Positions 52,753-59,538 of a stretch of DNA of 64,000 nt are shown here, one piece after another. The DNA comes from Sciscionella marina DSM 45152 (GTDB lineage Bacteria > Actinomycetota > Actinomycetes > Mycobacteriales > Pseudonocardiaceae). A program made the position numbers and the translations under genes. Below the pieces are notes generated by a model, which saw nothing but the letters and a program-made list of their open reading frames with translations, was not told the origin of the DNA and did no database searches. Location: the NCBI RefSeq assembly GCF_000379465.1, contig NZ_KB905465.1, forward strand, positions 124,001-188,000. The letters run 5' to 3'. How positions within the stretch are numbered: the first letter of the stretch is position 1; each line of letters begins with the position of its first letter.

Positions 52753-54329
52753 CGCAGGACCCGTTCCTTGATCCGATCATAGGTGAGTCCGTACTTCTCG
52801 GCGATCGCTTCGGCATACGAATGTCCGTCCGCCGGCCGGCGGACGAGCTGGTAGGTTCGGATGGCCGGATCTTCCGGATCCACGACGCTGACCATGCTCA
52901 CCGTGGCCTTCCCCAGTCTCGACAGCTCGTCGATGAATGTGACGCAGACGCACAGGCAGCCCAGTTCGATCATCCGCAGAAGGATTTCGGTTCCCATTTC
53001 GGAAGCGTCGGCCATGCTCGTGGAGGTGAACAGCTCGTTGAGGATCACGATCGACCGGTCGGTTGCCGTGTCCAGTATCGAACGCATCCGCAGCAGGTCG
53101 TCCTGAAGTTTGCCGCGCAGATCGCCGAGATTCTCGCCGTGCTCGAAGTGGGTGAACAGCTGGTCGAACAGGTACACCCGCGCTTCGCTTCCCGGAACGA
53201 GCAGGCCGAGCGCGGCCAGGTAGTGCACCTGGGCGAAGGTCCGCGCCATGGTCGTCTTACCGCCCTGATTCGGTCCGGTGATAACCAGTATCCGCTCCCG
53301 ATCGTGAAGCCGGAGATCGTTGCAGACGACGGTCTTGTTCGCTTGGGTCAGCTTGTGCGCCAGGGCGATGTCGAAGGTCTGCCCGGCTTCGACCTCCTTG
53401 CCGGACGTGCTCACGACCGGGAAGCAGAATCGCAGCCCGGCTTGCCGAAGGGGATCGATGAACTCCAGGTAGGCCAGGTAGAAATGCACCTCACGGTCGA
53501 ATGAGGATATCGTTTCGTCGACGAAATCGGCGAATTCGCTGTTGAACCTTTCCAACAGTGCGAACGGCTCTGGGTACAGCTTCGCGACCAGTTCGAGTAC
53601 CGCCATCTCGACATGGTTCAGCTCGAGGCCGTCGCTGCGCCGCGTACGGCGCTCAGCTGCTTTTTCCTGCGCGAATTTCTGGAATGTCCGGCGGATCTCG
53701 GCACCGTAGTCGGGTTCATCTCCGTATCCGCTGACCCGAACCCGGCTGCCCTTGATATGCACGCAGTAGCGTATGGCCGCGAGCGCCTGATCCACCTCAC
53801 CCGCGCGTTGTTCCAGCGATACGAAGGCTTTCGAGGCACGGTATCTCGTCAGGAAGTCCACCAGCGAACGAAGACCGCTCGAGGTGACTCGCATCGACTC
53901 CACCGCAGCACCGAATTGCCGGACACCCTGGCAATACCGTTGTGCCGCACGGAGAAAACACGCCTGTTGCTGGTAGCGACAGTGCATATCCCGTGCCCGC
54001 CCGAGACATCCGCGAACCGAGCGCATGGCGGCGACGAAGTTCCATACCTGATCGGAGGGTTCGGGCACCGTATCCAGTTCGTGCAGCACCGCCTGCCGAT
54101 AGCCGACCACGGCGGGGTCCTGTTCGGGATGGCGGAAGAAGGGGGCCAGCCGATGCTCGGCGTAGCCGGCGGTCAGCTCCTCGACGACCTGGTCGAGATT
54201 CAGGTCCGCGAAATACGCCGGGTCCTCGTCCGGCAACGGAGGCACAGCACCGGCATCCGGATACAGGATACTGAAAGCGCAACCGGTCGAACTGTCCTCG
54301 GCAGCAGGCTGCAGCGGGTTGGCGCGCAC
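52749..54329 (-). CDS. MutS-like ATPase, type A (R10 unit)
   Basis: This is a roughly 526-residue paralogue of the gene at 32753-34309. Walker A GPNQGGKTT (about 344-352), SIVILNELFTSTS and VTFIDELSRLGK are clear. Conserved IRYCVHIKGSRV and LNLDQVVEELT blocks link it to its paralogue. GTG 54329 is chosen because AAGGAG lies 5 nt upstream; the frame opens at 54344 with another GTG. It is first in the R10 unit that also carries crcB and DUF190, tying this ATPase pair directly to fluoride export genes. Confidence 0.85.
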   Translation of the reverse strand: MRANPLQPAAEDSSTGCAFSILYPDAGAVPPLPDEDPAYFADLNLDQVVEELTAGYAEHRLAPFFRHPEQDPAVVGYRQAVLHELDTVPEPSDQVWNFVAAMRSVRGCLGRARDMHCRYQQQACFLRAAQRYCQGVRQFGAAVESMRVTSSGLRSLVDFLTRYRASKAFVSLEQRAGEVDQALAAIRYCVHIKGSRVRVSGYGDEPDYGAEIRRTFQKFAQEKAAERRTRRSDGLELNHVEMAVLELVAKLYPEPFALLERFNSEFADFVDETISSFDREVHFYLAYLEFIDPLRQAGLRFCFPVVSTSGKEVEAGQTFDIALAHKLTQANKTVVCNDLRLHDRERILVITGPNQGGKTTMARTFAQVHYLAALGLLVPGSEARVYLFDQLFTHFEHGENLGDLRGKLQDDLLRMRSILDTATDRSIVILNELFTSTSMADASEMGTEILLRMIELGCLCVCVTFIDELSRLGKATVSMVSVVDPEDPAIRTYQLVRRPADGHSYAEAIAEKYGLTYDRIKERVLR

Positions 54330-54350
54330 CGGCACTCCTTCCACCTCGTG

Positions 54351-54400
54351 TCAGGGACCGTCAGCGGCACGCACCGCAGCTTGTGGCGAGCCCCATCGCC
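54351..54400 (-). promoter_or_regulatory. Fluoride riboswitch R10
   Basis: Minus strand: GGCGATGGGGCTCGCC (P1), P3 GCGG/CCGC, then TGACGGTCCCTGAC. Loop GGGGCT pairs with GGTCCC. GTCCCT can pair with AGGAGT in the SD of the type A gene (5 of 6). A GATAAT -10 box (ATTATC at 54411-54416 on +) lies 10 bp upstream of P1. It heads the unit with crcB, the best-known fluoride-controlled gene, which supports the assignment of the whole set. Confidence 0.92.
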
Positions 54401-54586
54401 CGTGACATTCATTATCCGCCACCAACGGCGGGACCGCCACCCCAGAAACCGGCCGGACCACAGCAATATCTCGTCGGGCCGGGGAGCCCCGGAAGCGGAG
54501 TATCCTCAGTGCACGAGGCAACGTCACCGCTGGTCCGTTACCCACGGCGCCCTGCCGCGGACCGCGGGAAACGACAGGGATGGACA

Positions 54587-54907
54587 GTGAACGATCGCTC
54601 CGACGACCGCTACCGCGGAGCCATGTTCTGGTTACCGGACACCGGCTTCGGTAACGGCGTCCCCGCGAGCCATTGGGCCGAGCTGGCCGACCTTCCCGAA
54701 GGCGAACTCGCCCCTGTCCTGTTCGCTCTCTTCGAGGCCGACATCGGTGCTTACGCGGCACGTCGGCACCCACCGCTGCGTCTCCCGGACGCGCATTCCC
54801 CGTATCGACTCTGGGTCGATTCGCTGTACTACCGCAGTGCCGAGGAGGTCCTGATGACCGAGCTCGCCCGGCTGCACGGCGTACGCCCGCCGACCATCGA
54901 GGACTGA
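54587..54907 (+). CDS. Small hypothetical protein divergent from R10
   Basis: This is a 106-residue acidic soluble protein, GTG start with AGGGA about 8 nt upstream. Segments such as AMFWLPDTGFGNGVPASHWA and SPYRLWVDSLYYRSAEEVLM are rich in Trp and Tyr. No family is recognised. It is the only gene in the 54.4-55.0 kb gap and is transcribed away from R10. I see no fluoride aptamer in front of it. Confidence 0.6.
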   Translation: MNDRSDDRYRGAMFWLPDTGFGNGVPASHWAELADLPEGELAPVLFALFEADIGAYAARRHPPLRLPDAHSPYRLWVDSLYYRSAEEVLMTELARLHGVRPPTIED

Positions 54908-55050
54908 CCGCGGACAGCCGTTTCCCGGCCGACCGGTGCTCGGACCGATCTCGGCGCCTTGGCGTGTCATCCGGAAAGCTCCCGGCACTCCAGCACGATA
55001 CCTGGGTGTTCATGCGATCGCGCCGGGCTGTTTCCTGGACAGTCCGCCGA

Positions 55051-55689
55051 TCAGCCCGGAGCAACCGGTTCCTTCGGGCTCGACCCTACCGGCCAGACAG
55101 GAAGGAAACGTTTTCCGAATGTGGCGGCGGTGATATCACTGGCGGCGTGATACCAGGCGAGAACGGCAAACGCCAAGGTGACCCAGCCTCCGGCGACAGC
55201 CGCCCACTGTTGCGCGGACGACTCGGCCCAGGCCAGCAGGGCCAGACCGATGACGATCAATGCCAGGATCACGGCCAGCACGATATCGGTTCGCAGTGCG
55301 GCGAGAAAAAGGTAGAAACTCACGACCGCGAACACCGCGAGGAACAGTCCCAGGGCCGAATCCACGCTGGTTTTCGGTATATCGCTGGCGAAAAGGCTGT
55401 TCAACGCCGCATAGATGACCCAGAACGGGCCATAGGTGCCAAATACACAGGCCCCGAACAGGTTTCCCCGGAATATCTCCAGCACCGCCACGACAATCTG
55501 TATGAATCCGCCGAAGAAGAAAGCAAAAGGCACTGCCAGGGCCACACCTGCTTTGTCCATCAGCCCGGCGTTGTACATTCCCAGGACAAATGACGTGGTC
55601 GCGAACGCGGTGACCGCCCAAGCTCCCGGATCCGCCAGCCGCGAGGGAGCCGGGCGGTGATCGGCCGGTCGTTGTTCATGCTCCCCCAT
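55051..55689 (-). CDS. GPR1/FUN34/YaaH (SatP)-family transporter
   Basis: This is a 212-residue protein with six helices. It belongs to the acetate/succinate uptake family: ADPGAWAVTAFATTSFVL in place of the NPAPLGL entry motif, and FGTYGPFWVIYAALN in TM3. The NPAPLGL motif is altered, so substrate may differ from acetate. ATG 55689 has GGAGG 6 nt upstream and overlaps the preceding short ORF by 14 bp. R11 unit. Uptake or release of a small organic acid could help energy balance or pH when glycolysis is blocked. Confidence 0.83.
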   Translation of the reverse strand: MGEHEQRPADHRPAPSRLADPGAWAVTAFATTSFVLGMYNAGLMDKAGVALAVPFAFFFGGFIQIVVAVLEIFRGNLFGACVFGTYGPFWVIYAALNSLFASDIPKTSVDSALGLFLAVFAVVSFYLFLAALRTDIVLAVILALIVIGLALLAWAESSAQQWAAVAGGWVTLAFAVLAWYHAASDITAATFGKRFLPVWPVGSSPKEPVAPG

Positions 55690-55930
55690 GATCGGCCTCC
55701 GCCCGGCCCGGCCCGCTTACCTGCCGGGCACACCCGTCGGCTTCGTCCACTTCGGACGACCGCACTTCGGGAAACAGCGAGGGACCTGCGCAGCGATTCG
55801 CTCTTCCGGCCGCGAACAACCAGACCGGCCAATCGACATCGCCGGATCCGTCCGGAGGCCTCCGGCACACCCGGGGACGCAGGCGGACGAGGCCGTGATC
55901 GTCTCGTTGGAGAGCACCGTTTTCGTGCAT
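55676..55930 (-). CDS. Riboswitch-proximal short ORF, 84 aa
   Basis: ATG 55930 has AGGAG at close distance, exactly the segment R11 can mask over 10 bp. The product is Arg- and Asp-rich, with no recognised domain, and overlaps the transporter start. It has the same layout as the ORF after R2. It may be a coupling ORF or an uncharacterised small protein. Confidence 0.45.
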   Translation of the reverse strand: MHENGALQRDDHGLVRLRPRVCRRPPDGSGDVDWPVWLFAAGRANRCAGPSLFPEVRSSEVDEADGCARQVSGPGRAEADHGGA

Positions 55931-55972
55931 GAAGCTCCTACTCACGCCACGTATTCCTTCCTACGAGCGCAC

Positions 55973-56023
55973 AGTAGAAGCCATCAGAGCAGGGATACCC
56001 GGTTGAAGGTGGGCCTCATCACC
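55973..56023 (-). promoter_or_regulatory. Fluoride riboswitch R11 (near-consensus)
   Basis: Minus strand: GGTGATGAGGCCCACC (P1), AACC, P3 GGG/CCC, then TGATGGCTTCTACT. Loop GAGGCC pairs with GGCTTC. GGCTTCTACT is complementary over 10 positions to AGTAGGAGCT, the SD of the ORF at 55930. R8 and R11 share the GAGGCC/GGCTTC pair. Confidence 0.9.
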
Positions 56024-56031
56024 TGTAGATC

Positions 56032-56060
56032 AGTGTGACCGCACCGAGGGTGTCGTGCAA
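56032..56060 (-). promoter_or_regulatory. Promoter of the R11 unit
   Basis: On the minus strand TTGCAC, a 17-bp spacer and CACACT; the -10 box ends 8 bp before aptamer R11. Confidence 0.6.
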
Positions 56061-56312
56061 GTCCGCTCGGTGATGATCACTCCCATGCGTGAAGCCGGAC
56101 GAGCGGACCAGAGGTATCGAGTGCACCACGGCGCGGCACCGAGGGCGTCACCACTCCGGATCGCGGCACTGTCCGATTTGGCCGGTGAGGTGCGGCGCGC
56201 GGCAACCCCCGCGCGATCGACGGCTGAAAACGGCCGACCCGTTGGCGTCCTGCCGATCCAGCGCGCATCCCGTCGAACTCGGATTCGCCGAACACCGGAA
56301 ACGGCTGTGGCC

Positions 56313-56570
56313 TCAGGCTTGCGAAGGCACAACCGGTGGCGAGAACCGGTAGGTGTCCGCGTGGTGAGCATCGAGGGCGGTGGCACAGGTCTGGCAGACG
56401 AGTTTCCGGACGGTCGTGAATGCTTCCGCTGCGGTGGTGAACCCGCTGGCGTGGGTGAGGGTATCCACGCCGATGCGGGCGCACGAACGGCACACCGCCA
56501 CACCGCAGGTGGTGCAGATACCGACAGCAGGCCGGGTTCGGTCCTGACTGGCGCAGTCGAAACATTCCAT
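56313..56570 (-). CDS. DUF2180-like small zinc protein
   Basis: This is an 85-residue protein. Four CxxC pairs or near pairs are visible: Cys3-Cys6, Cys19-Cys22, Cys27-Cys30 and Cys59-Cys62. The start MECFDCASQDRTRPAVGICT matches the DUF2180 pattern known from archaea and actinobacteria. ATG 56570 is preferred; ATG 56585 is also in frame. The frame is open up to GTG 56732, which overlaps the stop of a 10-codon ORF (56729-56761) after R12, so a longer product is possible. It probably binds zinc. Role unknown. Confidence 0.7.
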   Translation of the reverse strand: MECFDCASQDRTRPAVGICTTCGVAVCRSCARIGVDTLTHASGFTTAAEAFTTVRKLVCQTCATALDAHHADTYRFSPPVVPSQA

Positions 56571-56811
56571 GTCGAATATGTCCATTCCTTGTCGAGGATG
56601 ATCATCGGGTGTGTGCCTGCCACTGGGCGCACCTATCCCCCGCGACCTCGGCGGATGAACCCGGTTCCACACACCGACTGCTGATCGGCGTGATGGGGTT
56701 CGGCCGGATCGGCGATGCCCTGTTCGTGTCACATGCTTTCGGGGAACGCGACGCGAGCCATGCTGGCGCGTACCTGGCCTGAGAGCTCCTTTCCTGCGCG
56801 GCGTCTACCGA

Positions 56812-56876
56812 CGCAGGAACCATCAGCCCGATCCCGGGGCGGTTCGGTCGCTGGTGACCTGGCGGGGCCCATCGCC
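56812..56876 (-). promoter_or_regulatory. Fluoride riboswitch R12 with extra hairpin
   Basis: Minus strand: GGCGATGGGCCCCGCC (P1), an inserted hairpin GGTC-ACCAGC-GACC, then AACC, P3 GCCC/GGGC, TGATGGTTCCTGCG. Loop GGGCCC pairs with GGTTCC with one C-U mismatch. TTCCTGCG is perfectly complementary to CGCAGGAA, which is followed by AGGAG. It has the strongest promoter of the set. The insertion makes it the longest copy. Confidence 0.75.
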
Positions 56877-56882
56877 ATGATC

Positions 56883-56911
56883 AGTACATCGCACCCCCGA
56901 TGTGGCGTCAA
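56883..56911 (-). promoter_or_regulatory. Promoter of the R12 unit
   Basis: On the minus strand TTGACG, a 17-bp spacer and TGTACT; the -10 box ends 6 bp before aptamer R12. Confidence 0.65.
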
Positions 56912-57141
56912 CCGGTAACCGGCGCCGTCACCAGGGATGACGATGGCAGGGCCAGTTCACGCCAAGACGCGGGCAAGGTGACGTATCTTGACCGTGATCT
57001 ACCGGCGGGAATGGTCGACTGCTCCTGATGTGCCCCGAAGGTTCGGCCGGCCCATCCGCCCCAGTGCCGCAGGCGGCCTGGGACGCGCCATTCGCTGTCG
57101 GCGATCGCTGTCGCCGTGCGTTGTTCGGGAAGGAAGTATCA

Positions 57142-57882
57142 ATGATCGACCGGCGTTTCGACCCTCCGACGGTTCCGGTACCGGCGGTGGCCTCGCGACA
57201 TTGGGGACGGCACCTGATTCTCGGCGCACTGCTCGTCGTGCTGGTGTTCGTGCTGGGGGTGATCATGAAGATCGATGCGGTCGGCAGGTGGTCGCTGCAG
57301 GTGGACCAGAACATCGCCGAACACGGGCGCGAGCCCGCACTGACAACGGCCGCCTCGGCGCTGACCGCGATCGCCACCCCCGAGATCGTCGGTATCGGTG
57401 CGATGGTCCTGATACCGCTCTTACTGCTGCTGTTCGGCAAGCGGATCGATGCGGCACGGGCGCTGTGCATACTCGGCGGTGCTCTGGCCCTGGCCGCGGT
57501 GGCCAAGTCCGCCATCGCCGAACACCGTCCGCCGCGGGCGTTGTGGGCCATCCCGGCGGACTCCGGTGCCTCGTACCCAAGCGGTCATACGACGGTCGCC
57601 GCCGCGATTGTCGTGGCCCTGTTGGTAACCGTGGCTCGTCCCCGCCCGTTGCGGCTCGTGCTGAGCTGTCTGGGAGTGCTCTACATCCTCGGAGTGGCCC
57701 TGAGCCGGATATATCTGGCCGATCACTATCCCCTCGACGTACTCGGCAGCATCCTCACCGCCCTCGCCGCAGGGTTCGTCGTGACCGGAATCGCCGCGCA
57801 CCCCTGGATTCGCGCCCGGCTGATCCGGCTCGAGGGCACGCGCGAGAAGCCTCGGACACGGGGCGAAGCCCGACACCCCTGA
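57142..57882 (+). CDS. PAP2-family membrane phosphatase
   Basis: This is a 246-residue protein with about six helices. All three PAP2 motifs are intact: KSAIAEHRPP (motif 1, about 120-129), YPSGHTT (motif 2, about 145) and SRIYLADHYPLDV (motif 3, about 183-195). Likely substrates are undecaprenyl pyrophosphate or phosphatidyl compounds at the outer face of the membrane. AAGGAAG precedes ATG 57142. I find no fluoride aptamer in the 230 bp upstream. It may still belong to the island, as a second PAP2 sits in the R3 unit. Confidence 0.88.
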   Translation: MIDRRFDPPTVPVPAVASRHWGRHLILGALLVVLVFVLGVIMKIDAVGRWSLQVDQNIAEHGREPALTTAASALTAIATPEIVGIGAMVLIPLLLLLFGKRIDAARALCILGGALALAAVAKSAIAEHRPPRALWAIPADSGASYPSGHTTVAAAIVVALLVTVARPRPLRLVLSCLGVLYILGVALSRIYLADHYPLDVLGSILTALAAGFVVTGIAAHPWIRARLIRLEGTREKPRTRGEARHP

Positions 57883-58085
57883 TTTCGCCCCGGCATTCCT
57901 CGCCAAAGGCAACGGACGCTGCATGACCGCGCGCCGAGTAGCGAACCGTACGGACCGGTGCCGGTCACGGCGTTCACGCTCACCGGCTCGGATGATCCGT
58001 CCCGCTCCGGGCTGTCCTGGTGCCTGCCGAACCGGCGGTTGTCAGCCCCTGGAGTGTTCAGGGCTATCGGGCGGACACGGCCTTT

Positions 58086-58955
58086 TCACCGGCGGGTGGA
58101 CGGCCCGGGCGGCTGCCTCCCGTATTCGGTGAGCGCGGTGACATCCACCTCGCCCCAACCGTCCTCCGCCACCCGCTGGTATGCGGCTCGGGCTGCTTCG
58201 GTGAGCGGCATCGTCCCGGTACCGGTAGCCAGTTCCAATGCGAGGGAGAGGTCTTTGGCGGCCAGTGGGCTGGTGAACCAGCCCGAGTGCTCGGGATCGA
58301 ACAGGCCGTCGCGACGGTTTTGCAACCCTGGGGGCATCTGTGCCGAATCCCGCAACATACTCGACAGAACCGTGTCATCGATACCGGCCGCGCGACCGAT
58401 ACGGACGGTTTCGGCCACCACCGCCAAGCCCGCGAGCAACATCTGGTTGTTCAGGAGCTTCATGACCACAGCGCGAACCGGATCTGCCCCGGCCTCGATC
58501 CGCTCGGTGAGGCACGTCCAGACGGGGGCCAGCGCCTGGCACGCCGATGCGGGGCCACCGGTGATGAATCTCGCCGCACCGGTGCGCACGGCCTGCGGAG
58601 CGCCGACGATCGGGGCGGCGACGAACCGGTCGCCATACGATGCGGCCAGCCGGGCGGTGGTCTCCGCGGAGACCGTGGCGGTGTTGACCACCACGGCATC
58701 CGTCCACGCGGTTCGCCCGTTCCCGTCAGGGAGCACGACATCCGCCACGCTGGCGTCATCGGCCAGACAGACGAGCACGGCCTCGACGCCCGCGCCGAGC
58801 CCGTCGGGCGAATCCAGCACGACGGCACCGCGTTCGGCCAGTTCCGCAGTTCGGCTGCGGGTGCGGTTCCACACCAGCAGCTCGTGGCCCTGGCCGAGCA
58901 GCCGCTCCGCCAGGGCGCGTCCCATGTTGCCGAGTCCCATGATCGCCAGCCGCAT
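58086..58955 (-). CDS. 3-hydroxyisobutyrate dehydrogenase / 6PGDH-like NAD(P) oxidoreductase
   Basis: This is a 289-residue protein. The N-terminal Rossmann motif GLGNMGRALAERL and the R in WNRTRSR suggest NADP preference. The later KLLNNQML block (catalytic Lys region) and the all-helical C-terminal domain place it in the beta-hydroxyacid dehydrogenase family. ATG 58955 has GGAAGG upstream; the frame extends to 59003. The sequence resembles imine-reductase-like actinobacterial members as much as true 3-hydroxyisobutyrate dehydrogenases. Confidence 0.82.
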   Translation of the reverse strand: MRLAIMGLGNMGRALAERLLGQGHELLVWNRTRSRTAELAERGAVVLDSPDGLGAGVEAVLVCLADDASVADVVLPDGNGRTAWTDAVVVNTATVSAETTARLAASYGDRFVAAPIVGAPQAVRTGAARFITGGPASACQALAPVWTCLTERIEAGADPVRAVVMKLLNNQMLLAGLAVVAETVRIGRAAGIDDTVLSSMLRDSAQMPPGLQNRRDGLFDPEHSGWFTSPLAAKDLSLALELATGTGTMPLTEAARAAYQRVAEDGWGEVDVTALTEYGRQPPGPSTRR

Positions 58956-59080
58956 CAGCCGCTCGCCTTCCTGATCGGTTTCCGGAAAGCTCCGGTCCGG
59001 CATTGTCCGCCCCGTGCCCGACGATGCCGCGCGGTGGCTGCCCTACCCGGTGCCCTCTGCCCGGTGTCTCCGCCCGGAAG

Positions 59081-59299
59081 CTACTCCTTGGTGTCCTCGA
59101 GCGTGAAACCCACCTTCACCGTCACCTGGAAATGCGCGAGATCACCATCCTCGACATGCCCGCGAATCTCGGACACCTCGAACCAGCTCACCTCCCGCAG
59201 CGTCGAACTCGCCCTGCGCACCGCACCCCGGATCGCCTCGTCCAAGCTCGACTGCGAACTACCGACCAGTTCGGTCACACGATATACATTGTCAGCCAT
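59081..59299 (-). CDS. Dodecin (flavin-binding dodecamer)
   Basis: This is a 72-residue protein. The order of strand, helix and two strands is typical: YRVTELVGSS, SLDEAIRGAVRRAS, WFEVSEIRGHVEDG and FQVTVKVGFTLED. The Trp of the flavin-binding site (about 39) is present. Dodecins store or buffer riboflavin and FMN and protect against photo-oxidation. It is monocistronic; 126 bp separate it from the dehydrogenase. Confidence 0.92.
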   Translation of the reverse strand: MADNVYRVTELVGSSQSSLDEAIRGAVRRASSTLREVSWFEVSEIRGHVEDGDLAHFQVTVKVGFTLEDTKE

Positions 59300-59538
59300 A
59301 CGAACTCCTTCCCGCGCCGCTCTCTGCTGATCAACCGATTACCCGCAAGGCGAGCGTGATAAACCCGGGCAGCGATCACGTACTCTCGCACCAACCCGCT
59401 GTCCACTGAGGACTGAAAAGATTCCACCGGGCTCGAACCGGGCTCCCCTGAGCGGTGCCACGCGATACTCGCCGAAACCCCGCAGAACCTGCGCCGGTCC
59501 GGCGCAGCGGACTGGACACGCCACCGGCCTTCGTGGGG

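Noticed and set aside
24756-56876. The repeated GGGACC / GAGCCCCATC half-sites as DosR/DevR-type operators of a hypoxia island
   Set aside because: Gene content and GGGACC look DosR-like at first, but the elements lie downstream of the -10 boxes and as close as about 20 nt to start codons, have hairpins and a covarying pseudoknot with G-U pairs, and match the fluoride riboswitch consensus much better.
56930-57141. Fluoride riboswitch in front of the PAP2 gene at 57142
   Set aside because: Isolated GACGATGG and CTCCTGATG words occur, but no P1 and no complementary hexamers in the right order.
59414-59440. tRNA remnant or att site (T-arm-like GGTTCGAGCCC on the minus strand)
   Set aside because: Only a short palindromic segment; no acceptor or anticodon arm and no identity to the tRNA-His end.
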